DNA of 64,000 bases from Papilionanthe hookeriana x Papilionanthe teres (taxonomy: Eukaryota > Streptophyta > Magnoliopsida > Asparagales > Orchidaceae). Below, one piece after another: positions 21,370-33,500 of the stretch (position 1 is the stretch's first letter; every line of letters begins with the position of its first letter). The stretch is taken from contig CM040423.1 of the NCBI GenBank assembly GCA_022702705.1, positions 118,601,738-118,665,737 of the forward strand, read 5' to 3'. The notes under the pieces were generated by a model. It did not search any database. It had not been told where the DNA came from and saw only the letters and a program-made list of their open reading frames with translations. The position numbers and the translations under genes were made by a program.

Positions 21370-22205
21370 CATACTGGGGGTTTTACGCAAGTGTACGTAT
21401 CACTCAAGTAATATAGAATTTTTTTTTTAACCCAAAGTTCTATCTCACATGGAAGGTGAAAGCACTTTTTATGGACTTAATAAAACTTACTTAAATTATA
21501 GATAATTATCCAAGAAATAAGGTTGCAAGTTTATCTAGAAAAAGAAGTAACTAATTCCTTCCAATTCAGTTTCCAAACTTAAATAGAATGCAAAGTATTT
21601 CTAAAGTAGTTTAATGTAGAAAAGTTCAAATTTTGTGAAAGTTTTTTCCTTTGCAATGAGATAATAATCAATGTATGAATCAAATGTTTAAAGGTAGTTT
21701 TGTGATAAATAGGAGCATACTCATTTTTTACCTCATTCCGAGTGCATAAATAATATTGGCAAACCTAGAGTTAAGTCCTTAAATTCTTGATTATGTTAAA
21801 TAGGTTCTAGCCTCTCACTTATAACTTACCCAATGTGACCTAGCCTTTACTCTAGATCAAATTGATAAGAATATAGTCTGTCACTCTAGAAACACCAACT
21901 TACGCAAATCAAAACTTATCTCCCTTTCTATTTGCACTAACCTGTGAGGTACCTTCTCACCCACAAGATTAATGTGAATCTTACTAGTTGAGGAACAAAA
22001 ACCCATCTTGGTTCATTATAGATTCACAACAGGTTTTAATATACCAATTACCCAAATTGAAAATGTAAATGAAGAATGAAGTAATGAATCATCACAAGTA
22101 TGAAATAAGGGAAGTCTTAAGCAATTCTAATCCTATAGATAATTAATTCTCATCACAAGAAGAATAATAAAAAACTACTCATATTTCATGTGGATTGATC
22201 AAAAC
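21370..22205 (-). repeat. Older Athila-type LTR fragment
   Basis: The left edge has ACGCAAGTGTACGTATCACT followed by CAAGTAATA, and further right come TAGGAGCATA and a GAGTGCATAAA block. This is the same order of landmarks as in the LTR starting at 22206, but much more diverged. It is cut at 22205 where the younger Athila LTR begins, so the younger element appears to have inserted into this one. Confidence 0.65.
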
Positions 22206-23818
22206 TGTCTTTAATAAGTATTTAAAAGGTAATTTTAATTCAGTCACAAAGTATAATCAGTTTAATAAGAAAGCAGCCATTCTATACGCAAGTATACATA
22301 TTACACAAGTAATACAAAGTTTTAATGGAGTCTTGGTTATCGATCCCACAGGGAGGACATAAATCTATAGAGCTTAGCACATGAGTCCAATATTCAAATT
22401 ACAATGCACGTACATTAAATACTAAAGTTGCTAAAGTTTAATGATGCTAAAGATTCAAAGATCATTAAAGTACTTTCTAAACTTTGAAATAAAGTTAACT
22501 ATCAGTAAACAAACTAGTGTATTGAAAGGTTTAAATTCAGAGAAAGTGTCCTCCCTCTTATAATGATGTTATGATGAGTAATGAATATGATGAGTGAAAA
22601 TTTGTACTGTGCCAAATAGGAGCATAGCTATTCTTTATCCTCTTCTGAGTGCTATAAAGAACATTGACTAATCCTAGGTTTGGTCCCTAAATCCGTGGTT
22701 AGGCTGGGATGATACTAGATCTCACTCCAAAGCTCTCACTTCCATTTGCTTAAGGCCAACGCTTTCTTTAGTTTCGAAACACTAGGACTAAATTAGAGAT
22801 TTTAGTTTGTTACCCTAAAATCTCTAACTTTACGCCCAATAAACTATATTTCCCTATTTATTTCCACCCAATCCCTTTAAACTACATCACTCATTCATGG
22901 ACATTGAATATGATCTTCACTTTTGTTATAGAACACATAGTCCTCTTAGATCGTATGTTTCACAATAAATTTTAACAATTCAATTGGCCAGATCGAAAAC
23001 TAAATGAAGTACAAAGTGAAAAATCATCACAATTTCTTAACAATCACATGACACATTCAATCAAAATCATCACTTCACCATATCTCATTGTAAAGAGAAA
23101 GTCAAAGAAATATACTCGGAATTCATGAGGAAGATATAACAAAACAAGGATTTTATATATAAAACCAAACTCATACAAATAATAAGAAGTAAACACAACT
23201 TATCTCAATTTCTTCCCGAAGCAATCCCTTGAAGTTCCTTTAAATCTCTTTCCCTCTTCAAAACCACACACAATTCCCTCTTAGAATAGTAAGAAAGAAG
23301 CAATTTCTCACTTTCTTTCTCCTCCTACAACTCTTATAGATAAATCCCTCACAAAACAACACTTTCTCACACCAAACCCTAGACTCTAAACTCTCTACAA
23401 TGACCAAACTCTGACTTCTACACACTTTCACAATATTTTCTGGTGCCAAATTCACCTTAGAATTTTCTAGGAACGAATTCACTAAGAGATGTCTCAAGCA
23501 ACCCTCCAAAAGTTATCCAAATGCATTGAATCTGGCCTCCATAGACATTTAATGCCGTCGGCACTTTTGTGTCGTCGGTACTCGGAGCATTTTGATTTCT
23601 GGTGCTCTCTGATTTGGGTGTCGTTAGCGTCAGAAAGTTGAATTATGGATTTTGCGTCTTTTCACTCCAAATTCATTCCTTTTAGCTTCTTTTTGCTCCA
23701 AATTCCTAAAATCATCATATCTGCAAGAAAACATGAAAATTATTTTCTTTAAATTGTAATAGCACAAAAAATATGTACAAAATATATATGACAAATCCAA
23801 CATATTTTTTATGCATCA
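22206..23818 (-). repeat. 3' LTR of Athila element
   Basis: About 1.61 kb. On the minus strand it starts TGATGCATAAAA and ends in GACA. Its left 660 bp aligns with 29893-30547. Contains GTCGTCGG/GTGTCGTTAG-type repeated motifs at 23555-23630. Confidence 0.8.
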
Positions 23819-23832
23819 AAATCCTCCAAACT
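23819..23832 (-). promoter_or_regulatory. Polypurine tract of Athila element
   Basis: Minus strand AAGTTTGGAGGATT directly upstream of the LTR start TGATGCAT, the typical form for this lineage. Confidence 0.65.
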
Positions 23833-24880
23833 TAACTATTACTTGTCCTCAAGTAATCCTTTTACTACATAAAAATATGACTCATAGTAGTAAACTTTAC
23901 TTAAAGAAGACCATGACTTTTTATTTAAATGAATATAATAGTAAGTCTTTTAGAAAAAATTTTTGTAATTAGGTCGAAACTATAGGTGTAAGAACACTTA
24001 GTCATCAAGTCTAAGAGTTCTAGTCTCTTATTCATTTCAAGAATAACCATAATTTGTCACATTAAGGGTGCTTTAAAGGATCATATGAAGAAGAAGCTCA
24101 TGGAACTCTATTAGTATGAATTATAATACTTAAATATAAATTCAGAAATGCAATTAAGCTCTTCCTTTAAATTGATTCAAGTGAAGCTAATTTTTTATTA
24201 GGCAACTCCTCAAGCTTCTCCTCACATATATTTTATTTTTCTTTTCTATATATGGATTTCTTTTCAAGCCTTTCTCTCTTTCTTTTTTTTTGGGTGGGGG
24301 GATTGCTTTTCAATCCTTTCCTTTCTTTCTTCATTTTTTTGGGATTGCTTTTCATTCTTTTCTTTTATTTTTAAGTGAGGATTACTATATCAGGATAGCC
24401 TTTAATAATTTTGTGCTTCACTCTCCTCCCCCTAAAGTTGGTACTTGTAACATCTCTTTACTTTATAGAGATATACTTCTAAGACTCCTAATATTTCAAA
24501 AATACAGTTTTCTTTACTTTAAATAGTCAACCACAGTCTAATCCTCTTAGACTAAATATCTTAACCCATAATATTAACCTTCATTACTAAAAAATTTCAT
24601 TCAAATCTACAATGATATTTAAATAAAATAAAAATTCAGTCATCTAAAGTTAAGCTCTACTACCTGAAGTCATGTTAAAGTTATTCTGAAATATATTTAA
24701 TTGAGAAAAAATAAAAGTTAATATTTCCTCCTCCAAACTTAAGTTTTTCAGTATATATCAAATTAGTAGACCAGAAAAAAAAAGTGAAAATAAAACTAAC
24801 CTCTTTCTTCAATTTTTTGAACTTCTTCATAATCAACTGCGAACTTTCAGGAAAGCGAGGTTTAAAAAGTAACTCTGAGA
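23833..24880. other. Athila 3' untranslated region
   Basis: AT-rich, pyrimidine runs on the plus strand near 24240-24370, no coding motif. Lies between the env-position ORF and the 3' LTR. Confidence 0.5.
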
Positions 24881-24883
24881 TAG

Positions 24884-25397
24884 TTAGTCCACAATTATGC
24901 TTATATCATTCTCATCCCCATTTACTTGACATTCATAAATGTTAGTTGGGTCCATTGGCTTTGAATGGAGAAGCACTTTTTTCCCAGCTTTCATATGGCA
25001 CTTGTGACAGCCTGCAGAGAAGAAATATGGTAGAAAGATATCCCAGCCCAAAATTTGATCCATGTACAATCAAGCTTAAGAAAAATTTCACAATTATTGT
25101 ACCAACATCAATAGGCCTTCCCATTTGAATACAATAATTCAGTATTGCACTTTCCTTCGTCACATTGCTAATTTTCATAGTTGGGAGTAACTTTGTAGGT
25201 TAAAAGAAATGCCATTGCATTAACATGGGATTAAAGGATGTAACAGAGAAATTTACATATTTGTTGTCTCTTATCTCCCAATCTTCACTTTCGTCTGTCA
25301 GAAATTGATAAATTTCATTCATGTTGTCTCTCGTGGGGGCAAAATTTGTGTAATGGCAGATTGACACATTTTCTATCATGAACAGTTCATTAATCAT
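24884..25397 (-). pseudogene. Athila env-position ORF (plant transposon protein type)
   Basis: Two frames, 25200-25397 and 24942-25178, join into one degraded protein. The first ends with NFSVTSFNPMLMQWHFF; the second has MKISNVTKESAILNYC and GRPIDVGTIIVK. This pattern (fold segment, then TKE-x-A/V-LL, then INVGxII) is what I know from the putative plant transposon protein domain often found in Athila-type elements between pol and the 3' LTR, where an env-like ORF is usually placed. Function is unestablished. A stop and frame change at about 25190 break it. Confidence 0.6.
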
Positions 25398-25399
25398 TG

Positions 25400-26260
25400 T
25401 AGAAGTGAATGTTACCCACCTGCCTTACACATAGACGACTCCTTGGTTAATTTAATGAATATTTACATAAAATTCCTTCACCACAGGAACTACTACTGCG
25501 GAAGTAGTGTAGCATAACACTTCTGATCACCTTTGTATAATAATCTCTTCTACTAGAGTACTTGGAGCATTTAAACCACGATTGACAAAGCATTGTTGAT
25601 TAATTAGCCCTTTCTTCATAAGAACTTTGTCGCAAAGTCGCTGCGACTCAAAACTGATGAACTTCCTTTTATTAAAAACTCTAAATCTTTGAGTTTATAA
25701 GCTATGGAGTGTAAATTTGGGAACTATATTTTTGTTTTTCTAGATTTCGAGGGTTTAAATTGAGTTTAGGGAGTTATAAGGGTGAAAATCTCGCTTAAAA
25801 TCGCTAAAAAACCATTTAAAGCTCCAAAACTGTCACCAGAAGCGTCAGTGCCTTCCGCACTTGATAGGGCACCGTTGGTGCCTGTGCTATGTCGGTGCCC
25901 GTGCCCCGTAATTTGACAATACTCTCTGTAAAAGGGCACTGTCGGTGCCTAGTCTAGCTTCGTCGACGCCAGAACGCATCTTTGCTCTAAACTTCGCTTT
26001 AGTCCATATAAATTCCAAATCTTTGATACAATCTAATAATTATCATCATTTATGATATTTATGAGTGAGTAGGACTCAAATATATAACTAACTAATAATA
26101 ATATCGACTATAAATAACACAAACAAACTAAATAACCAGGATAACTTCGGGTTGACTCCCATAAAACGCTTAGTTTAACGTCATCAGCATGACAAACATT
26201 AGTTTTATTCAAAATGACTAAACTGTTAAACCAGTTTAAATTTTGGTTGATAAACCTCAA
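25400..26260. other. Athila internal non-coding or decayed segment
   Basis: No clear coding. 25845-25980 has repeated GTCGGTGCC/GCACCG words resembling motifs in the LTR at 23555-23630, so a piece of older LTR may be embedded here. Confidence 0.4.
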
Positions 26261-27480
26261 AATATGGTTTTAATTTATGACCATTAACTTTAGTATACTT
26301 CTAATTTTAGGATCATCAATACCAACAGCTCCAAATTGATAAGCTTTTATAACGGTGAATGGTCTTATCCACCTAGACTTTAATTTTCCAGGAAACATTC
26401 TCAATCTTGTATTATGTAACAAAACTTGTTGTCTAAGTTCAAATTTTTTCTTATAATCTTTCGATCATGCTAAATCCTTATTTTCTTTTATAAAATCTAT
26501 CATTATCATAAGATTCACTTCTAATTTCTTTCAATTGATTAAGTTGTAATAATATTTTCTCACCAGCATCCTTTAAGTTGAAATCAAACTCTTTTATCAT
26601 CTAATATACTTTATGTTCTAAATATACTGGTGAGTGGCAAGTCTTTCCAAAAATTAGTCTATAAGGAGACATTCCTGTAGGTGTTTTATAAGCAATCATA
26701 TATGCCCATAATGCAGTCTCTAAAATAGCAGACCAATCTAATTTGTGAAAATTTAAAGTTTTCTCCAAAATTTGTTTAATTTCGTGATTAAATACTTTAG
26801 CTAAACCACTAGTCTGAGGATGAATAAGAGGTAGAGATTTTATGCATAATATTATAGTTTTCAACCAATCTCTGAATCAGATTATTCCTAAGATGAGATC
26901 CACTATCACTAATGATAACTCTTGGCATTCCATATCTTGTAAAAATATTTTTCAAAAAAATTTTTGAAACACTCCTAGCGTCACATCTGATTAAAGTTAT
27001 TGCTTAATCAGTTTTGATACATAATCTACTGCAATCAATATGTATATATTCCCAAATGAAGGAATAAATGGTCACATGAAATCTAATCCCCAAAAATCAA
27101 AGATCTCAACTTCCAATGTAAAATTTAGCGGCACTTCATTTCTTCTAGAAATATTACATACTCGCTGACATTGATCACATATTTTAATATATTTATTAAC
27201 ATCTCTAAAAAGAGTAGGCCAATAGTTTCTAGATTGTAAAATATTACATGCAGTTTTGTCAATTCCAAAATGTCCCTCAAACTCAGAATCATGACATTTC
27301 TGAAAAATTGGTTCAATTTCTTCACAAGGCACACATCTCCTAATAATTAGATCCTTAAATTGTTTATATAAATATGGGCATTTCCAAAAGTAAAATTTGG
27401 CATCATACATAAATTTCTTTTGTTGTTGCTTTATTAATTCAAATGATAAAATATCACTCACAATGTAATTCACAATATCA
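26261..27480 (-). pseudogene. Athila integrase
   Basis: Frame 27072-27473 carries the RNase H/integrase junction and the His/Cys zinc domain: RRCVPCEEIEPIFQKCHDSEFEGHFG, then CNILQSRNYWPTLFRDV, then CDQCQRV, and the start of the core (FDFWGLDFM). Frame 26601-26864 carries the core end: HPQTSGLAKVFNHEIKQIL and WAYMIAYKTPTGMSPYRL. The C-terminal domain remains to about 26300 (a stretch reading like LLHNTRLRMFPGKLKSRW). The middle is out of frame. Role: cDNA insertion. Decayed. Confidence 0.82.
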
Positions 27481-27695
27481 GCATACCACGGTAAATTCCA
27501 TTCCTTAATATTATAAAGTTGTTCAATAAGAAAAGTTTATGTAATTTCATCTTTCAAATCAGATAGTTCATGTTGTTCCAGCCTAGATAAATGATCAGCT
27601 ATTTGATTGTTATTTCTTTTTCTATCCACTATCATGAAGTCAAATTCTAGCTTTAGAAGTACCCATCTGATTAATCTTGGTTTAGCAGCCTTCTT

Positions 27696-28295
27696 TTACA
27701 TTAAATATTTGATAGTAGAATGGTATGTATGCACTATACATTTAGTCCCATTTAAATATGACCTAAATTTTTCAAAAGCATATACAATAGCTAATAACTC
27801 TCTTTCAGAGGTGATATAATTAAATTGAGCAGCATTAAGAGTCTTACTAGCATAGTATATAACTTTAAAAAATTTAACATACATTTCCCCTAAAACAACT
27901 CCAATTGCATAATCACTGGCATCACACATTAGTTCAAATGGTTTCTCCCAATCAGTTGAAACTATTGTAGGAGTAGTGATTAATTTTTCTTTCAATATTT
28001 CAAAGGCATTTAAACATTCTTCATTCAAATCAAATTTCTTATCTTTTTCGAGAAGTTGGCACAAAGGCTTAGTAATTTTCGAAAAATTTTTAATACATCG
28101 TCTGTAGAAACCAGCATGTCCTATCAAACTTATAACTCCTCTCACTATAGTAGAAAGTGGTAGTTTCAAAATGGTTTGAATATTTGTAGGGTCTACTTTC
28201 ATGCCATGTTCAGAAAATTTAAATCTATGTACAATTTCTTTTGCAACAATAAATAGATATTTCTCCCATTTTGGAAATAAATTTGTCTTTTGCAT
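27696..28295 (-). pseudogene. Athila reverse transcriptase thumb / RNase H
   Basis: 199-residue frame. It begins in the thumb region (FKFSEHGMKVDPTNIQTI, GHAGFYRRCIKNFSKITKPL), which is typical of the Ty3/gypsy connection. It then enters RNase H (FELMCDASDYAIGVVLG, followed by YYASKTLNAAQFNYITSERELLAIVYAFEKF). The fingers and palm with the YxDD motif are absent upstream, replaced by unrelated AT-rich sequence, so this is a deletion derivative. Confidence 0.85.
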
Positions 28296-28559
28296 AACTC
28301 CAAAACTTTTATAAATATGTAAACAGGCTTTATTTATTTTTTACTTTGATCTATTGAGTTAACTTCAACATTACTAGGGAGAGTTCCTGAAGGTATATTA
28401 CTGTACAGTAGCAATATGTCCTAATTGATTTTTAATATTTTTAATTACAGCTCCCTGACTTTATAATTGATTACTGACTTTTTAATTGATTACCCAAGTT
28501 TAATATTAATTCTTTCAATGACAATTTATTCTCCTTAAATTACAAGTTACTATTAAAAC

Positions 28560-29580
28560 CTGGAGGATAAAAATGTCTATAGTTAATGTTTCTCTGGTTG
28601 TTCGAATTTCTTATTAGGTTCACAGAATTGTTCCCCACTGCGGATTAACTGTAGCCATGTTATTATTCCAGTTTTAAGTTTAGGTGGTTTTTCCAACCAG
28701 GATTATAATAATTTGAATAAGGATTCTTGAGTCTATTATTTATAACATTCAAGGCCACAATAGATGATTAAAAATCTATTATTTGTCCCAATGAATTTTC
28801 CTCTAACACCTGAGGCGTTTGAGAATAGTTCATTCCAAATCGAATTATTTTCTTTGAAATAGTAGCAATTTGAGAATCGAACATCGATATTGCATCATAA
28901 TAATGAATACTATATACTCTTTTTGGATTTACCCGTTCAGAGGGCCATTAAAAGTTATTAGTAGCCATTTCCTTTATTAAAGAATATGCCCCATCATAAT
29001 GTTTTGACTTTAATAATCCAACATCAACAGTATTAATAATCAATCTAAGAGATCCCACTAATCTATTATAAAATGTTTGAATTATTAACTAATCTGGTAA
29101 AGTATGATGTGGACACTTTTTAAGGAGATCCTTAAATCTTTCTCAAGCTTCATATATTGATTCCATTTCAAACTGACAGAAATATGTAATATCATTTCTA
29201 AGCTTAGCAGCTTTTGCTGGAAGGAAATATTTTGACAAAAATTTTTATGATAGTTCTCCCTAGTTCAGATAGATCTAGGTGCTAATGAATATAACCACAT
29301 CTTAGATTTATCCCTTAATGCAAAAAGAAAATTTCTAAGTCTGACATTGTCGTCTGAGACTCCGTCATATTTAAATGTAGCACACAATTCTAGAAAATTA
29401 GCAAGATGTATGTTAGGGCCTTCATTCGACATTCCACGAAATTGATTTTTTTGTACCATTTGGATAATAACAGGTTTAAGTTCAAATGAATTAGTAACTA
29501 CATCAAGATTTTGATTAGTTAAGTGAATTACATCTGATGTAGGGTTAGCATAATCTCTTAAAGGTATAAGTGGATGTTCA
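28560..29580 (-). pseudogene. Athila Gag
   Basis: 29265-29459 is open: MVQKNQFRGMSNEGPNIHLANF, then LRNFLFALRDKSKMWLYSL, the classic Athila Gag core. The frame continues upstream of the methionine to about 29580 (FELKPVIIQMVQ). After a frame change it goes on leftward with KYFPPAKAAKLRNDI, CQFEMESIYEA, KCPHHTLPD and, near 28700, NPYSNYYNPGW. Several stops interrupt it. Gag packages element RNA. Confidence 0.78.
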
Positions 29581-29661
29581 TTTTCATTTATTTGATTATC
29601 TAAATATTCTTTTTTTTGTTTTCAAACTTTTTTAAAAGTATGTTCTAACTCTAAGTCGTAT

Positions 29662-29821
29662 GGTACTAAACGTTTAGATCCAATACAATGCATACACAAA
29701 CACAGTAAGCACACTTAAAAGTAAGTAAGCAAACACAATTGGGTACTAAACGTTTAGATCCAATACAATGCATACACAAACACAGTAAGCACACTTAAAA
29801 GTAAGTAAGCAAACACAATTG
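29662..29821. repeat. Perfect 80-bp tandem duplication
   Basis: 29662-29741 is repeated without visible difference at 29742-29821. It sits in the 5' leader of the Athila element, about 50 bp from the primer site. Confidence 0.9.
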
Positions 29822-29868
29822 CAAATTATGAAATAAAGGTTTTCAATTAATATGAATTTTACTGTTAC

Positions 29869-29887
29869 TTCCCTGGCAACAGCGCCA
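29869..29887 (-). promoter_or_regulatory. tRNA-Asp-type primer-binding site of Athila
   Basis: Minus strand TGGCGCTGTTGCCAGGGAA, close to the usual Athila primer site TGGCGCCGTTGCCGGGGAT. It starts five bases from the LTR edge at 29893. Confidence 0.85.
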
Positions 29888-29892
29888 AAAGC

Positions 29893-30547
29893 CGTCTTCA
29901 ATAAGTATTTAAAAATTATTTTCATCAAAAAGTATAATCAGTTTAATAAGAAAGCAGCAAATCTATACACAAGTATACGTATCACTCAAGTAATACAGTG
30001 CTCTAATGGAGTCCTGATAATCGATCCCACAAGGACGTAAATCTTTAAAGCGCAGCACAGAAATGCAGTATTTAAATTACAATGCACATACAATAAATAA
30101 TAAAGTTGCTAAAGTTTAATGAAGCTAAAGATTCTTAGATCACAAAAGAACTTTCTAAACTTTAATATAAAGTTAACTATCAATAAACTAAGTTTTGTAT
30201 TGAAAGGTTCAAATTTGGAGAAGGTGTCATGCCCCTTACAATGATGTTATGATGAGTAAATGAATAAGATTGGTGAAAATTTGTATTGTGTCAAATAGGA
30301 GCATAACTATTATCTACCCTCTTTTGAGTGCAATAAAGAACATCGACTAATCAAGTTTTATTCCCTAAATTTGTGGTTAGACTGGGAGGATACTTGCTCT
30401 CACTCCAGAGCTGCCACTTCCGTTCGCCTGAAGGATAACTCTCACTTACATTTCCAAACACTAGGATCAAATTGGGGATTTTAGTCTGTCACCCTAAAAT
30501 CTCCAATTTTACGCCCAATAAACCATATTTCCATATTTATTTGCACC
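29893..30547 (-). repeat. 5' LTR of Athila element, truncated
   Basis: Aligns with 22206-22870 of the 3' LTR, including TATACACAAGTATACGTATC and TCGATCCCACA. The LTR terminus TG has become CG here. The rest of the LTR is displaced by the Tat/Ogre LTR at 30548 and is not seen elsewhere in the window. Confidence 0.8.
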
Positions 30548-33500
30548 TGTTGACCTCATTTTTAGTGAGGTCTTTTCCTTTCCTCTTAGTGCTTAGGATC
30601 TAGCCATATGACTTCTCCTTGACTATCCTAGAAGACTATAGATGGAACCCACCACTTAGAAATTCAAACACCTCTTAACTCTTCTTGAACCCCACAGATG
30701 ATCATAAACCTCCAAGTCTCCTTGAAAGGTTAAAAGTCAAATGTGGAGGTTCAAGGATGAATTCCTATAGGATGTTCAAGCCTTAGGATAACCTTGGATG
30801 CCTGGTCTTGGTGAGATCTGGCATACACACGCCACACACCTACACCCATTCCAAACACTAAGGCCACTCTTACCCAACTTGGCTTCTTGACTCATGTAGG
30901 AAAGTTATATGAATGCACCTTAACCCCTAAGCCCCTGGCTAAGAGGGTTAAGAACAACATATTGAGTGCCTAAAATGAGTCCTCTCATGGCTCTTGTGAG
31001 CTTAACATGCCTTCATGGCTCAACCAAAATGGTTTCATTTTACTCACACCTAATCAATCTCCATTTTTCCCAAATCTCAATTTTTTGACCCTCGAGGCCC
31101 TAAACCCCACCAAACCTACCAAATACCCTTGAAACTTCCAAAATTGCCTAAACTACCCAAAATTTCTTAAAATCAATCATAAACATTCCCCACCACTCAA
31201 ATTGATCATCCATGACCAAATATACCAAAATTTTCAAAAATAGCCCCCAATACCCTTCATGTACCCTCCTTGTACCCTAAATAGCCTAAAATTCCAAAAA
31301 TTCAAAAAATTCTCAAAAAATCCCAAAAATTCCAAAACATTATCCAAATCATTTTGTTCCACTGCCACATACCCCAATTTTGTAAATTGAACCCAAATTG
31401 ATGAAAAAAATTCCAAGTGGCCCTTAAGGCCCAAAATTGACCAAGTAACCCAACCCATCCCAAATTAAACCCAAATGTTACCCAATTTTCTCCAAATTTG
31501 TTTTGAAACCTTCCTAACATCTCTGCAAACAAAATTCTACATTAACTTACCCCAAATTTGAACCCAAACTTCACCCAAGCCTAACTCAAACCAAAATCCC
31601 CCAAATTGACTTAAACCAACCATGAACCCAAACAAGCCCAAAGCCCAAAATTAAGACCCAACCAAAATTGAAAAACTCTTTGTCACACCTCCATAAACAT
31701 TTTGCAACTTTAATTTTACATCAAACCCAACATTAGCCCAACTTTAACCCAAGTTAGCCCAATTTGACCCACTTTGACCTTATTACTAAAAAACCCAAAT
31801 TAAACCCAATTCAACCCCAAATCTTTTCTAAAACCTTCACAACACATTCCTAAACTAAATGAAACATTTATTTGGCACAACCTTTTACCAAATTTGTATC
31901 CAAAAGTTTATTTTAAAACCTAAAAGCCCATCTCCTTAAAATATTTTAAAAGCCCATTTCCATCAAATTTAAAAGCCCAAAATCTATTCCAAAGCCCATA
32001 TGGCATTCTTATCATCATCCCTTTAATTGATATCACCCCCTAAGTTCTAAATCAATCATACAATAAAGCTAAATTAAGCCTCATGCCAATTTACCCCTAA
32101 ATGTCAAACTTTCTAAAACCTATTTTCATGAAATTAAGCCTGCCACTCCCAAGCCAAATGTGAGACAAGAAGCCATGCATAAGCCACGTGCGAGCTATGG
32201 AAGCCACTTTACACCTCAACATACCCAAAGTGGCTAAAGAAGGGAGTCCTTTAATGATTCTCTTAAGGGTGATTAAACCTTTTCATGACTCTTCTAAATC
32301 TTGCTTAAACTTAAATGTATCTAGATGGTGACTTCTCCCCATTAAGCCAGCTGACTCACCTGACCCTCACAACACCCAAAGTCCGCTTGGTGGGTACACC
32401 AAACCTAAATCCATGCAATTGAGCAATTTGGACCCAAAATGCACTCTCCCCCATTCCACTTAAATTAATCTCTTTACATATGGCCAACCTTCATTACTTG
32501 CACCAAACCCCATACATGATGTCACTGAGTCAGATGGTGACCCATGCATGGCTGGACTACCACCGGGTCGCCAAAAAAACCCATGGACGAGAGCTCCATG
32601 TGAGCCAAAAATTTAAATTTTACCTGCAGAGTTGTCCCAACCTCAATGGTCACTGTGGCTCTTCTTCCCTTGACTTAAGCAGCTGATCCCAGCCCTCAAT
32701 TGATCCTGGGAAGCCCTCTAACCATGGATATTTAAACACCACTACCTCCACGACCAAAAGGTTTGATGCACTGAACCTTAACCAAACTCTGCCAAATTGA
32801 TCCCAAACTCTTCACACAACCTAGAGCAGTTGATCCCCACTGTTCTCCTGCCCTAATCCCCATTGATTAAGCTCTATTTCAGAGCTCAATTCTCAGGCCA
32901 AAATAGGACGCTTCACCACAGTAAGCAAAACCCCAAATTGATCGACCCTACACTATCACCAGACCAAGAGAAGAAGTTCCCCAGTGGACGCCCCCTCACC
33001 AGGCCACCCATTTGTGCTAGAGACCAAAGCTTGAAATTGGGTTTGGTGGAAATCATACCTAGGCATTTCACCACAGCTCCAGGCTTTACCCCTGGCTTCC
33101 CTGGACTCCAATGAATGTGTCAAGCCCCTCTGATTGAAGCTTCACTTCTCAGAGCCAAGGTATTGAACTCCTCATTCTCGAGAGCTTTTTTTGATTCTAT
33201 ATTTCGTTTGAGTTAAATTCAAAGCATCATAGCAGTATAGATCTGTTTGTCTTGTCGAGAAAAGTTCATAGAGCCCTAGATCATGTAAATTGGTTAAGTA
33301 TCGAGTGAGATCTTAGGGTTAGAAGATGGACGGTTCTCGGGTGAAGAAAATCATCCTTAATAAAACACAAGAACCTAGACGTCATAGGAATTGACTAGCA
33401 ATAGGATTAGGATCTTGGTAGATAACCATAACCTTCCCTTAGTATTACTTGGTATTTCTTGCAAATATTTAAATTCTCTGGCATGCGTTTTAAGTGCAGC

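Larger units (their letters stand above)
22206..30547 (-). mobile_element. Athila-type Ty3/gypsy element, degenerate
   Basis: Minus-strand order: 5' LTR (30547 to 29893, outer part missing), tRNA-Asp-type primer site, gag, RNase H end of the reverse transcriptase region, integrase, env-position ORF, polypurine tract, 3' LTR (23818 to 22206). Protease and most of the reverse transcriptase (between about 28550 and 28300) are deleted. The 5' LTR is interrupted at 30547/30548 by the TGTTGACC terminus of the Tat/Ogre LTR. Frames are short and interrupted throughout: an old, non-autonomous copy. Confidence 0.85.

Noticed and set aside
23258..23509. 83-codon minus-strand frame
   Set aside because: Lies wholly inside the Athila 3' LTR and has no domain match.
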